Source of the DNA: an uncultured Lachnospiraceae bacterium
GTDB lineage: Bacteria; Bacillota; Clostridia; Lachnospirales; Lachnospiraceae
Assembly (NCBI GenBank): GCA_910584965.1
Contig: CAJUDZ010000023.1
Coordinates: forward strand, 14,531-57,864
Direction of reading: 5' to 3'
Length of the DNA: 43,334 nucleotides
Position 1 is the stretch's first letter; every line of letters starts with the position of its first letter. This document shows, one piece after another, positions 7,833 to 17,276 of the stretch. The translations under genes and the position numbers were made by a program. The notes below the pieces were generated by a model that was not told the DNA's origin, did not search any database, and saw only the letters and a list, made by a program, of their open reading frames with translations.

Positions 7833-9050
7833 TTAATCGCCTCCAATCCATAGATCGTTTTGTATTGCTTTCTGCGGTTCTTCCTGTTTCAGGAAAGATG
7901 TATAGCTGTCTTTGTCTATGACGACCGTTTCTCCCGGAGTGTCTATCCATACGTCGTGGTCGTCCATCAGCCGTCTTGACGGCCGGTTTGTTCCGTACCA
8001 CAGGTTCCCCTTCGGATAACCGCCGATTTCTACAAAGACTTTCAACTGGTAGATATTATTTTTTCTGCGGATGGCGATCGTTATCATATCCGTATTGGTA
8101 AAAACCTGCTCATCGGAATAGAGGATATAGCTGCCGGCGCCATTCGGCACAGTCAGTTTGAAGCGCAGTTTCCCTTCGGCATAAATGCGGGAACTCAGGG
8201 TCAGGCCTGCGCCGCCATTGTTCATTTTAAAAATCTCTGCGGTCTGCCAGAGATTGATGCCGCGAATCAGAACCGTGAAATCTTCCCTGATGAGGAAGCC
8301 TTTGTCGTAATACAGGGTTTTATCGCGCAGGTCGATCATGCCGTCTATGTATTCAAACGTATCGGTTCCGTTGTATTGGATGATGACCAGGTTGGATGCG
8401 ACCTGTACGCATCCCTGTCGGGGGACGGGGGAAGCATAGATGCGGGCATATTGATTCGGGTCTTCAAATCTGACGGTAATTTCCTGACGGCCCGTGTCGA
8501 GTTCCATTCCGTTTACGGTTACGCCGACGCACCGGATGAAGTATACGGTGTTGTTGTCAAGGCCGCGGTAAGTATAGCTGATTGTCAGATCATCCGTCAG
8601 CTCCTTGCTGTTAAGCAGCAGCTTCCCGGAAGCGTCGTATAAGGAAAAGCGGTATTTGCTGATATCCTCCCAGTCGGGGGAGTAGTAGTTTATTTCTGCC
8701 GTAAACGTGGAACTGTTTATGATATGGCCGTCCGGCAGATTCCGGAAACGGAAGTCCGGCGTCTGAAAGACGTAAAAAAGTACTTTATCCGACAGTACCG
8801 AAGGGGTGTCTTCGACATCATAGGTCTGTGCCTGTATCGTATACTTTTTGCCGTTGGTCAGTGTATGGGCGGGAATGGTGTGTTTTAAGATAAAAGAAGA
8901 AACGGTATCGTCGAATACGACGGCGTTTGTTTCGTAATCACAGATGATAATTCTGTTGGCATGGGAGCGGCTGCCCGTCCATGAGAGGGAAATTTCAAAA
9001 TCTTTATCGGCATCAAAAGGTTTGATTTTCTGAATATAGGGTTTGGCCAT
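7833..9050 (-). CDS. Tail protein with fibronectin-III-like domains
   Basis: 405 residues from the ATG at 9050. Two stretches have the strand pattern of Fn3-type domains: about residues 12-95 (FEISLSW...NRIIICDYETN...GKKYTIQAQTYD) and about 105-200 (FTAEINYYSP...NNTVYFIRCVGVTVNG). The C-terminal half contains a lectin-like beta pattern (LTLSSRIYAEGKLRFKLTV) and ends EEPQKAIQNDLWIGGD. Immunoglobulin-like domains are common on phage tails as surface-binding decorations. It lies two genes after the tape measure gene, consistent with a distal tail or baseplate part. Placement of the domains is by eye. Confidence 0.55.
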   Translation of the reverse strand: MAKPYIQKIKPFDADKDFEISLSWTGSRSHANRIIICDYETNAVVFDDTVSSFILKHTIPAHTLTNGKKYTIQAQTYDVEDTPSVLSDKVLFYVFQTPDFRFRNLPDGHIINSSTFTAEINYYSPDWEDISKYRFSLYDASGKLLLNSKELTDDLTISYTYRGLDNNTVYFIRCVGVTVNGMELDTGRQEITVRFEDPNQYARIYASPVPRQGCVQVASNLVIIQYNGTDTFEYIDGMIDLRDKTLYYDKGFLIREDFTVLIRGINLWQTAEIFKMNNGGAGLTLSSRIYAEGKLRFKLTVPNGAGSYILYSDEQVFTNTDMITIAIRRKNNIYQLKVFVEIGGYPKGNLWYGTNRPSRRLMDDHDVWIDTPGETVVIDKDSYTSFLKQEEPQKAIQNDLWIGGD

Positions 9051-9072
9051 TTTATCATTGTCCTTTCTTTGT

Positions 9073-9330
9073 TTAAAGCACGCCGCATATGTGAATGTGT
9101 TTGATATCTGCCAAAGGTTCTTTGACCCATACATACTGTCCGGCCTTCAGGGAAAGACCGGGGATGCAGCATGTTACAGTTCGCTCGCACCCTGTTTCAT
9201 CGAGGATGACATAACCTTTGGCGGTCGTTTTCAGGATGACGGATTTGTATGTGCGGTCCGCTTTGTAATGCTTTAGTTTCTGGTCGATTGCGGTCTGCAC
9301 CGACCTTAAAAGTTCTGTTTTAAATTCCAT
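9073..9330 (-). CDS. Small tail protein, beta-rich
   Basis: 85 residues. A helical start (FKTELLRSVQTAIDQKLKHY) is followed by a beta-barrel-like stretch (SVILKTTAKGYVILDE... LSLKAGQYVWVKEP). Small proteins of this layout directly after the tape measure gene occur in many Firmicute prophages, but I cannot name the family. Its stop is 22 bases before the next gene's ATG, so it is part of the tail operon. Confidence 0.5.
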   Translation of the reverse strand: MEFKTELLRSVQTAIDQKLKHYKADRTYKSVILKTTAKGYVILDETGCERTVTCCIPGLSLKAGQYVWVKEPLADIKHIHICGVL

Positions 9331-9347
9331 AGTGTACGCTCCTTACC

Positions 9348-9372
9348 GGCCGCACGCATCTGTGGTGCGGCC
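9348..9372 (-). other. Intercistronic hairpin after the tape measure gene
   Basis: An 8-bp GC-rich perfect stem (GGCCGCAC with GTGCGGCC) lies between the tape measure stop and the next gene's ribosome site. There is no T run on either strand, so it is not a complete terminator. It may be an mRNA processing or stability element, or simply a translational spacer. Confidence 0.4.
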
Positions 9373-9387
9373 GTATCTGGTAAAAGG

Positions 9388-12300
9388 TTATCTGATTGCG
9401 CATTGCTGTTCCGTATAGAGGTGAAAACCGTTGAACAGGCGGTTCAGTTCAGCGCCTACCTGCGCGGCGATTTCCCTGCTTGTGACGCCCGGGCATGTGA
9501 CATGGATATCGCCTACGCGGATGCTGGGCTGAATTTTCCGGTTGTTTGTAATAATGTTTGCGGTAGTGATTTCCCGTACCATTTTTTCCATCAGGCGGTT
9601 ATGGGTAATCATTGCGTTGCCGGAGAGGTATTCGAGACTGTCATCCGCGCTCTCCAGAAGCGGTTGAAAGGCTTTCTTCAGTTCGTAAGCGCGGTCTCCC
9701 GGCCGGATGGGACGGAAAGTATCCGATTCGTCCTCCGGAGCATTCTGTTCCGGTTCGTTATTGATAACGAAGGGAAGTGACTGAGCGTCCGGGCGAGCGG
9801 AAAGTTTTTTGGGAAAAGGACTGATGGTGGAACCGTTATATTCCCCGCTTTCAAAGTCTGCGGAAGTTTTGTCTGCGATGGTGCCGGGAAGTTCACCGTT
9901 CATATCAACATTCACTTTGATGGTACATGTAACGGTTGTGCCATCGATTTTGACTAATCCTCTATAAATTTCGTATACGTGATTTGCGGCTTTATGGATG
10001 ACCTTTGTAAGCCGGCCGAAACGTCCGGTTACGCCTTCACCGTCCGGCTCGCCGAGTGTTTGTGTGGTGGTACTGCCAAGATCGTCGATGGAACCGACCA
10101 GACTGTCCTGGGATATTCCGTCCTCCTGTGTGTCGGCTTCGTCTTTCCCGGTATGTCCGATGGCTTCGGTTACATCCGTCACGGCGGTTTCTAACTGGCC
10201 GAATTGGCCGATAATGCCGGTTCCCCTGCCTTCCGGGTTTTCTCCGCCGCTGCCGCCCAGGACGTCATCGGCGGTGTTTTTGAGACTGTCCATTGCGCCG
10301 GTCAGGCCGCCTGTGCCGTTACTGCCATTCGTTTCCGCTTCATCGCCTCCACCGCCTGTCAGGGCATTGGTGACGGCTTCTACCGCTTCCGATACAGGGG
10401 AAATGGCTTCGCCAAGAGCACTGAGACTTTCAATATATCCCTGTGTGGATTCCAGATAGGAACCGAGTCCTTCCACGTTCCGGCCGGTTGATTCGGCGAG
10501 GCCGAGGAGCATGGAATCGCTTTCGGAATAGATGTCGGCGAGGATGCCGATGTATTCGTCTTTAAAGCGGCGAAAAGCGTCTTCGGACATGCCGAGGATA
10601 TCGTTTGTTGAAATACCGAGCTGTTCCAGCATCGATGTCAGTCTGGCCTGTTCTTCGAGCTCAGAGAGTTCCTGCCAGCGGGATTTGTAGTCTTCCATAC
10701 CGTTGATCATGCTGTCCCAATAACTTTCGGTTTCGGCGATCAGCTGATCGTACTGTTTGTTAATCTGGTCAATCCGGACATCCAGCAGTTCGATTTGTTC
10801 ATTGATGGCTTCTTTTTTTTCTTCTAATAAATCGATTTCCTTTTCGACGAGTCTGATCTGTTCTTCTTTGCCGGCGATTACCATTTCCAGTTCGGCGTCT
10901 TCCACAGCCTGTCTTGCATCGCGTGCACCGTCTGTATCCTGGGTATAGTACATGCCCTTTTCGCTGCTGTACTGCAGAATGGTGCGCTGGTTCATCATGC
11001 GTTCCAGCTCGTATTTGGATTTTTCCAGATCGATTTCGCGTTTCCGTTGTTCGTTCGCATTTTCGATCGCATCGATTTCTTCGTTGATACCGTCAATGAT
11101 CTTTTCTTTGGCCTGAATCTGTTTGTCAATCAGGTTGATTTGCTCTTCATACTGTTCTTTCTGTACTTCGAGGGTTTCGATTCTGGCGTCACGTTCCGCT
11201 TCGAGCGAATCTACCGCAGCAGATTTCTGGTCTTCATAGGCGCTCAACTGTTTGTCGAGCATGGAAGTAATTCCGGAAAGTGCGGATTCATAGAGGGATT
11301 TCATGCCCTGTAAGTATTCATGTTCATATTTCGCATATTGCTCGGCATATTTCTTTTTGTCCCGGTAGTATTTCCGGTAGAGCATGCGGAATTTGTCCAG
11401 ATATTCTTTTTCGGTGAGAGTGCCCTGGTCGCGGAGGTTTTTTAAGTCTTTCAGTTCTTCCTCGAAGGCGTCTGTATAGGCTTCTCCGGCCTGTCTGCCT
11501 GCGGATCCGGCGGCAGATTTCATCGGATTTAAACCTGAGCTGAGATCAAAATTCAGCATCAGATCTGACATGGATTCCTGAAGGTCCTGTCTGGCTTGCT
11601 CCATGATCGCCTGCGCGGTGGCTGGGTCTTTGATATTGCCGTCTCTTATGTTTTCCAGAGCGGTCAGAATCGACGCATCCAGCCCGGCGGCCTGTGCCTC
11701 CGCAAGCAGGGCATTAACATTGGATTCTGTTGCGATCATGCCGTCTGTAATCGTTCCCCTCACAACGGCGAGCTTCCATAGCGTCTGAGAATCCAGCCCG
11801 GCGGCCTGTGCATTTTGCAGCATTTGTACGGATTCCTGATAGGATGCGTCCGCAACGTCTTCCATAGTCAGGCCAAGCTGTCTGCTGATTTCGTCAAAAT
11901 CCTGCTGTGCCTGCATCACTTCTTCCAGAACTTCTCTGGCGTTGACTGCGCCCATTTCTTCCAGGGATTTTGTCAGTATGTCAAAAGTATTGGCATTTAC
12001 TTCCGTGCTTCCGGCCGCGCGCACAATGCTGTCGGTTAGTTTCTGAAACTGTTTTTGGACATCGTCGGCGGTGGAGGAGGTGTCGGACAGTACGTGCGCG
12101 AAATTTTCAAAGGCGGAAGGGTCGATTCGGATATCGATATCTTCCATAGCGTTGAGGCTGTCTATGGATGAGCTGATGGAGTGCAGCATATCGGCTCCGA
12201 CATTCTCCAGTGTGAATCCGTCTTCCGTGAAGATGTTCTGATAAGCGGATTTTAAGGAGTCCAGCGCCGGAGTCAGTCTGGTATCCAGCCGGCCGATGGT

Positions 12301-14052
12301 TTCTGAGACGGATAACTGTGCATTTATCTCCAGCTGGCGGCTTTCCAGATCGGACTGGATGTGGGAAAACCAGTCCTGGGGAGTCCATCCTTCAGTGTGT
12401 TCGCCGTACTGGTCTTTTACCCGCAGGTAGGCGTCTAAAATGAGTTTTTCTTCACCGAGGGAGGAAAAGCCGTTCCATACCTGTGCATCATGGGCGCTGT
12501 CGATGGTATTGCCGAGGCCGAGAGAAAGCATGAGCTGCTTTTGGGCGTTGTCATAGTATGTGGGGCCGTACAGTGCATTGAGATGTTCGCAGAATGCTTC
12601 TGCCGCTGTACTGCCATTTTCAAAGAGGAGCTCGCTGTCCTGTATGGCATGGTTGAGTTTTTCATAGCCGGCAATTATCTCAGGGGTCAATTTTCCTGAC
12701 CTGGCCATTTCAATCAGTTCTTCCCTGGTCTTTTCTATACCTTCTGTATGAAAGATGCTTTCAATCTCTATGCTGTTCCAATCGCTCTTATTTGTATATT
12801 CATAGATCATTTTGATTGCTGCGTATATGGATTCATAGGTATCGATGGTTTCCAGATCGGAAGGGGTCAGAAGGCTCGGGGTATTCTGCTGCTCTATAAC
12901 GGCTTTGTTATATTCGTCTTTTAGCGCGGAAAGCTTATCCCATAAATCTGAAAGACTGTTGTTCAGAGCCTGTTCATAATCCTTCATATTTTCATAATAG
13001 TACTGAGCATCTTCTTTCAAATACAGGGAGTCATTGCCGAGTTGTTTTTCTTGTTCATATTGCTGCAGCGTTTGTTCCCAAAGCTCTTTTGATTTGAGAT
13101 AAGCAGAGAGATTTCCGGCGACATCGTCTTCGCCGAGTACCATGGGGATGGAATCCGGAGATGACAGGCTTTTGAGGTGTTCTTCGGAAAGGTCATAGTG
13201 ATACTGTTTCTGAAAGGCGTTCACGGTTTGATCCGCGGCTTCTTTGGAGGCGGCTTCGTTTTTTTTCTGTTCAATGTTCTGCTGTAACAGGAGCTCTCTG
13301 GTGATTGCCTGCAATTCCTCTAACTGTCCTTTTTCCGCATAGGTCAGTTTGTCTTTCGCCAGCAGTTTGTCAAGCGCTTCCTGATGCGTTTCCAGTTTGG
13401 AATTGATATTTTCCAGACTGGATTTGGCATCTTCATAAGAAGAAATCGCATATTCCATCGCTTCGTTGGCTTTGTCAACCCGGTGAATCCAGTTATCGAC
13501 GGCGGTTACGAGGAACTGGATGGCTTTGGCAATGGCCAATCCCGCCAGCATGTTTCCGGCTGCTGCAAAGGCCCGGAGCGTAGCCTGTCCGGCTTTGGCT
13601 GTGAAGGACATGTGTTTGATGGATGCTTCAAATCCCCGGGTCGTCATTTCACCGTTTTTGCAGGTTCTGGCGTAGGCGAGGATTCGCTGGTCGACGTGAT
13701 CGAATGTTTCAGCTACTGCGTCTACGCTTAATGTGGTGCGGTTAAAAAGTTTTTTAAATTTATTAAAGTCCTTTAATATTTCAGGCGTTAATGGTTCTTC
13801 TTTTTTGGAAAAGAAAGTATCGATGATGCCATGTTCCCCTTTGACGCCGCCGCGTTTATACGCATCAAAAAAGGCGATTAGTTTTTCCTGTATTTCATCT
13901 ATTGTATTTCCGAATATGGCAAGTTCTTTGTTTTTGGCTGTAAAAATCGTACTGGAGACAGGCGCTTGTGGGAACGCATTTTCTGCCGTATGGAGTGGTA
14001 TTTTGATGGTATCTGTGCTATACTGGAAAAAATAGAATGAAGGAAGGAATCG
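9388..14052 (-). pseudogene. Tape measure protein, C-terminal part (split gene)
   Basis: The frame is open from 14052 to the stop at 9388, about 1,550 codons; the first ATG is at 13647 and has no convincing ribosome site. It begins with a stretch (residues upstream of 13647) that reads as normal protein, then hydrophobic helices (AFAAAGNMLAGLAIAKAIQFLVTAVDNWI). Long alpha-helical coiled coil follows, for example near residues 790-960 from the ATG, with dense Glu, Lys and Gln. A Gly/Asp/Thr-rich tail (GGGGDEAETNGSNGTG) comes next and a compact C-terminus. This is the usual layout of a siphophage tape measure protein, which sets tail length. The N-terminal part lies at 15519-16460, separated by an insertion. 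As it stands this part has no good start, so the gene is probably non-functional unless the insert is removed. Confidence 0.75.
14016..14024 (+). promoter_or_regulatory. Extended -10 promoter for the zinc-ribbon gene
   Basis: TGCTATACT is an extended -10 element (TGn-TATACT) 30 bases before the ATG at 14055. No good -35 is present, as is common with extended -10 sites. It lies within the tape measure open frame on the other strand, so part of that frame may be inserted DNA. Confidence 0.4.
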
Positions 14053-14054
14053 TT

Positions 14055-14567
14055 ATGGCTTTAATTAAATGCCCGGAGTGCGGGAAAGAAATCAGCAACA
14101 AGAGCGAGGCATGTATCCATTGCGGATTTCCGCTGATTTATATCGCGAATAAGAAATGTGCAGTTAATGGTACGGTGTATGATTTTGAGGAGGAATTTCC
14201 GGTTATAATGTTGCCAAGTATAGAAGAATATTCAGGAGCTGTTGGCATGATAAGAAGGAAAACAGGAATGGGTATTTCCGACGCTTGTGATTTAATTGAG
14301 ATTGTTAGGCAGGAAAAAGCATTCCCGGAAAGTTTTACAACAGAATTTGCATTGGAAGATCCTTCCACCTGGGACAGTCCTGCCCTTTCCACCGGTGACA
14401 GTCCTTCCATCAGTACTGTAAGTGTAAAATGTCCCTACTGCCAAAGCGGTAATACAAACAGAATCAGCGGCCTGTCAAAGGCGGTGGATACGGCGTTATT
14501 TGGTGTATTCAGCGTGGGAAGAAACAGTAAGAACTATCACTGCAACAGCTGTGGGGCGGATTTCTGA
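14055..14567 (+). CDS. Double zinc-ribbon protein, copy 1
   Basis: 170 residues from the ATG at 14055, which follows AAGGAAGGA at 6 bases; an earlier in-frame ATG overlaps that site. The N-terminal zinc ribbon is CPEC...CIHC (residues 6-26). A middle segment (GMIRRKTGMGISDACDLIEI, about 66-85) recalls the helical C-terminal domain of ribosomal protein L7/L12. A C-terminal ribbon (CPYC...CNSC, ending GADF) closes the protein. It is encoded opposite to the tail operon inside the split tape measure gene and has its own promoter. The DNA of copy 2 is identical over the whole frame. The broken gene at 324-814 has the same two-ribbon plan. Function is unknown; it is probably a nucleic-acid- or protein-binding cargo gene. 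Confidence 0.7.
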   Translation: MALIKCPECGKEISNKSEACIHCGFPLIYIANKKCAVNGTVYDFEEEFPVIMLPSIEEYSGAVGMIRRKTGMGISDACDLIEIVRQEKAFPESFTTEFALEDPSTWDSPALSTGDSPSISTVSVKCPYCQSGNTNRISGLSKAVDTALFGVFSVGRNSKNYHCNSCGADF

Positions 14568-14637
14568 CCGGTTGATATGATCGCAGTCACTTAGCCGGTT
14601 ATATAAAAATACCAAAGGAATGAAAGTAGGTGTTATT

Positions 14638-15150
14638 ATGGCTTTAATTAAATGCCCGGAGTGCGGGAAAGAAATCAGCAACAAGAGCGAGGCATGTATC
14701 CATTGCGGATTTCCGCTGATTTATATCGCGAATAAGAAATGTGCAGTTAATGGTACGGTGTATGATTTTGAGGAGGAATTTCCGGTTATAATGTTGCCAA
14801 GTATAGAAGAATATTCAGGAGCTGTTGGCATGATAAGAAGGAAAACAGGAATGGGTATTTCCGACGCTTGTGATTTAATTGAGATTGTTAGGCAGGAAAA
14901 AGCATTCCCGGAAAGTTTTACAACAGAATTTGCATTGGAAGATCCTTCCACCTGGGACAGTCCTGCCCTTTCCACCGGTGACAGTCCTTCCATCAGTACT
15001 GTAAGTGTAAAATGTCCCTACTGCCAAAGCGGTAATACAAACAGAATCAGCGGCCTGTCAAAGGCGGTGGATACGGCGTTATTTGGTGTATTCAGCGTGG
15101 GAAGAAACAGTAAGAACTATCACTGCAACAGCTGTGGGGCGGATTTCTGA
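14638..15150 (+). CDS. Double zinc-ribbon protein, copy 2
   Basis: 170 residues, identical to the protein at 14055. Its upstream region differs: GTAGG lies 7 bases before the ATG at 14638, and AAAGGA is 18 bases away. It could be co-transcribed with copy 1, as the gap is only 70 bases. Two identical genes in tandem are normally unstable, which points to a recent event or to selection for dosage. As with copy 1, the product has two zinc ribbons around an L7/L12-like helical segment, and its function is unknown. Confidence 0.7.
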   Translation: MALIKCPECGKEISNKSEACIHCGFPLIYIANKKCAVNGTVYDFEEEFPVIMLPSIEEYSGAVGMIRRKTGMGISDACDLIEIVRQEKAFPESFTTEFALEDPSTWDSPALSTGDSPSISTVSVKCPYCQSGNTNRISGLSKAVDTALFGVFSVGRNSKNYHCNSCGADF

Positions 15151-15299
15151 ATATTTTTTGTTATTGAAAATAGATTCCACAATACATGATTTCATAATCT
15201 TTTCAGGGATTAACCTGTCATGCCAGGCAGTACCGAGCGCATATTCAGCCGGCATCGTTTCATATAACCGGCTGTGGAAATTGTCGCTTCTGTGAGGGC

Positions 15300-15510
15300 T
15301 TCACTTATTAAGTGCTGTCCCTGCGGATGGAAGGAGCGTCACGTTGTTACGAACCTGCTGATGTCGCCATAACAGGAGAGTAGTGATACACTGTCATTAC
15401 ACAGTCGTTGTACCTTCGTTCCCGCATATTATTCCGATTGTTTATTTACCCTGTGTATTTCACATTCGACCGCATGAAAACTCCGGTATCCCGGAGAACA
15501 CATGCGGTTG
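15300..15510. ncRNA. Structured non-coding stretch in the tape measure insert
   Basis: About 210 bases without a gene but with several stable hairpins: CACTT-ATT-AAGTG (15302-15314), CCTG...CAGG (15354-15376), a 7-bp stem at 15380-15400, and a long two-part stem at 15469-15508. The last has outer ACCGCATG with CATGCGGT, a 4x4 internal loop, then CTCCGG with CCGGAG. The density of helices suggests a functional RNA or the structured end of a mobile element. I considered IS200/IS605-type ends, the guide RNAs of TnpB/IscB elements and intron domains, but recognise none securely. Strand is undetermined. The stretch 15151-15300 shows nothing else beyond one arm of the inverted repeat. Confidence 0.35.
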
Positions 15511-15518
15511 TCGGCTGT

Positions 15519-16460
15519 TTAAAACAAAGAATTGGGGGAATACATTTTATCCCTACCGACGTTTTTTAACCCGGCAAAAAGCCCGGCGCCGATGCCGCGA
15601 CTGCCAGGAGAACCGAGTTTTTCCGAGATTATGCTGATGACGGACAGAAAGCCGTTTAAACGGTTTGTAACAGCAGTCATGATGTCGGAACTGAGAATGT
15701 TGTGAACGGTGTCCTGCCAGGTATTGGAGACACGGTTCAGAGAGCTTTCCCATCTGTCGGCGTATTGTTCGGCGGTCTCGGCGGCGCTTTCCATGCCGAA
15801 AGTATACAGGTCAAGCATATTTTCAAAGCCGGACCGATTGTCAAGCATTGCAGAGAGGACATCGATATTGTTTTGTCCGCCGATATCTGCCAGGATGCCG
15901 GGGCGGAGGACATCGTCTTTGGGCAGGCCGTTCATCGCATCGGCCAGTTCTGCCAAAAGCTGAACCGGCATTTTTAAGGATTCGGAGCCGTTTCTTGTTT
16001 CGGTCATGGAAATCCTGAGGGTGTCAAGCGCCTCTTTTACTGTGTTGTTATCCATGTCCTGTAAATTTGTAAACAGTGTCTGAAGGGCCAGGCCGATTTC
16101 AGTTCCGGATGCGTTTGTATTGGAAGACGCCAGTGCAATCAGAAAGCTGTCAGCAGCGGCGGCGTCCATACCGCCCGCGGTCTGGGCCAACAGGGACAGC
16201 TCTGCCATCTGTGCAGCGTTATCAATACCGGCCTGATACATCTTTTGGACGGAAGTCAGGTAGTCGTTTGCGGTTTTGCCGTATTTGTCAGCGATGTCGA
16301 AAGCAGAATCACCGAGTTGCTTTAACTGCTTCCCGGTAAGGGCAAAAGACCGGCCGATATCTGTCAGAATGCTGTCGGTTTTCTGCAGTTCGGTTACGGC
16401 TTCTCTGACTGTTTTGACGGCGGAGCCGGTGTCAAGTTTCAAGTGGTTTTGGTTGGACAT
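15519..16460 (-). pseudogene. Tape measure protein, N-terminal part (split gene)
   Basis: 313 residues from the ATG at 16460 (MSNQNHLKLD), with AAAGGA about 12 bases upstream; further in-frame starts to 16502 overlap that site. The sequence has the TP901-type tape measure core: ALTGKQLKQLGDSAFDIADKYGKTANDYL, then MAELSLLAQTAGGMDAAAADSFLIALASSN, and WESSLNRVSNTWQDTVHNIL. It ends abruptly after GLFAGLKNVGRDKM at the insert boundary, with a few foreign residues. The C-terminal part resumes at 14052. The joined protein would be about 1,860 residues. By the known rule of roughly 0.15 nm per residue the tail would be near 280 nm. Split as it is, tail assembly should fail. Confidence 0.75.
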
Positions 16461-16500
16461 AGTGATCACCATTCCTTTCTGGAAATAATATAGAAGCGGC

Positions 16501-16535
16501 AAAAAAAATGAGACGGGTCAAATAACCCGTCTCTG
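16501..16535 (-). terminator. Strong intrinsic terminator just upstream of the tape measure gene
   Basis: On the minus strand a perfect 9-bp stem (GAGACGGGT with ACCCGTCTC, arms 16510-16518 and 16525-16533) is followed by eight T (16508-16501). It lies only 41 bases before the tape measure start codon, with no room for a promoter between them. Transcription of the downstream tail genes therefore needs read-through or antitermination. Confidence 0.8.
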
Positions 16536-16666
16536 TTTATGACAATATTTACTTATTAAGCGAAAAAACATCCCATATCTGGAATGCCTTTCTACCAAAA
16601 CCCTATGGTGGACGACAATACAGCCGCCTTACATCCTCATGCACCGTATAAGGGAAATTACTTGGT
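16501..16666 (-). ncRNA. Putative ~165-nt leader or small RNA before the tape measure gene
   Basis: A near-consensus promoter at 16673-16701 and a strong terminator at 16501-16535 bracket a transcript of about 165 nt on the minus strand. It has no open frame with a ribosome site. It also contains a weaker hairpin followed by six T (near 16570-16590, GCATTCC with GGGATGT) and a CCACCA...TGGTAG pairing. Two imperfect copies of ACCCGTCTC plus AT-rich sequence (about 16521-16548 and 16850-16875) flank the 350-base gap, so it may be an inserted module. It could be a free small RNA or a leader controlling read-through into the tape measure gene. Nothing else is visible in 16702-16877. Confidence 0.45.
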
Positions 16667-16672
16667 AAAGTG

Positions 16673-16701
16673 AATATAGCATACCATAATAGTGTTGTCA
16701 A
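16673..16701 (-). promoter_or_regulatory. Sigma-70-type promoter on the minus strand
   Basis: TTGACA (16696-16701) is separated by exactly 17 bases from TATATT (16673-16678) on the minus strand. It points toward the terminator at 16501 and the tape measure gene. It would start a transcript near 16666. Confidence 0.65.
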
Positions 16702-16877
16702 GTATATTCTATACTATTCATTTGAACGTAATATTGCGTCATGATTGGCGGGAAAATCGAATATTTTTTGCCGCAAACATAGGGGAGCAGCATTTTTACT
16801 GTTTCTATGCTTGTTTTGTCATGCTTTTCAAAATACCCGTCTCCATTTATAAAAATATAGCTTCCCGCAGACGATTT

Positions 16878-17276
16878 TCAGGTTGTCATGACCAGCTTCG
16901 TCTCTACCGGAATCACAGGCAGATGATTCATGCAGTATTCGTATTTGGCGTCGCCGCTGTGGTTTCCGCCTACGCCTTTGTAGGCCTGGTGAAGATTGGT
17001 AAATTCGTCAACCTCGTCTTCGGGAATACCGTTAATGGAAATGTAGAATTTATATTTATCGTTGATCTTGTCGGCGAGGATTTCCCGCTGAGCGATCATC
17101 AGGTTGTTGATCTGAAGGCTGTTTTCCGCATATTTTTCCTGTAATGCGGTGAGGTTGGAGGAGGTCTTTACTAACAGCTCATGTTCTTCGCGGCGTTTCC
17201 GCATGCCGTTTGTCTCGATGCCGAGACCGTCGATGAGCCATTCCGTGAGGGAGATGATTTCGTTTATGATTTTCAT
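16878..17276 (-). CDS. Small coiled-coil protein of the lysis/tail cluster
   Basis: 132 residues from the ATG at 17276, which overlaps the lysozyme stop codon (ATGA) and follows GAGAGG; a GTG at 17282 is the alternative. An amphipathic start (MKIINEIISLTEWLIDGLG) leads to a charged helical region with heptad character (ELLVKTSSNLTALQEKYAENSLQINNLMIAQREILADKIND). I do not recognise the family. Its position directly after holin and lysozyme suggests a lysis accessory or a structural protein. Translation is probably coupled to the lysozyme. Confidence 0.5.
   Translation of the reverse strand: MKIINEIISLTEWLIDGLGIETNGMRKRREEHELLVKTSSNLTALQEKYAENSLQINNLMIAQREILADKINDKYKFYISINGIPEDEVDEFTNLHQAYKGVGGNHSGDAKYEYCMNHLPVIPVETKLVMTT

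Larger units (their letters stand above)
14053..15150 (+). repeat. Tandem direct duplication of the zinc-ribbon gene
   Basis: Two copies of a 515-bp sequence (14053-14567 and 14636-15150) lie 583 bp apart. They appear identical base for base and differ only in their flanks. Such identity means a very recent duplication or ongoing gene conversion. The second copy is framed by 12-bp inverted repeats (AGCCGGTTATAT at 14593-14604, its complement at 15262-15273). Confidence 0.85.

Noticed and set aside
15469..15508. Long hairpin as domain V of a group II intron
   Set aside because: The length is similar, but the AGC triad and the usual two-base bulge are missing, and no intron reverse transcriptase is present.
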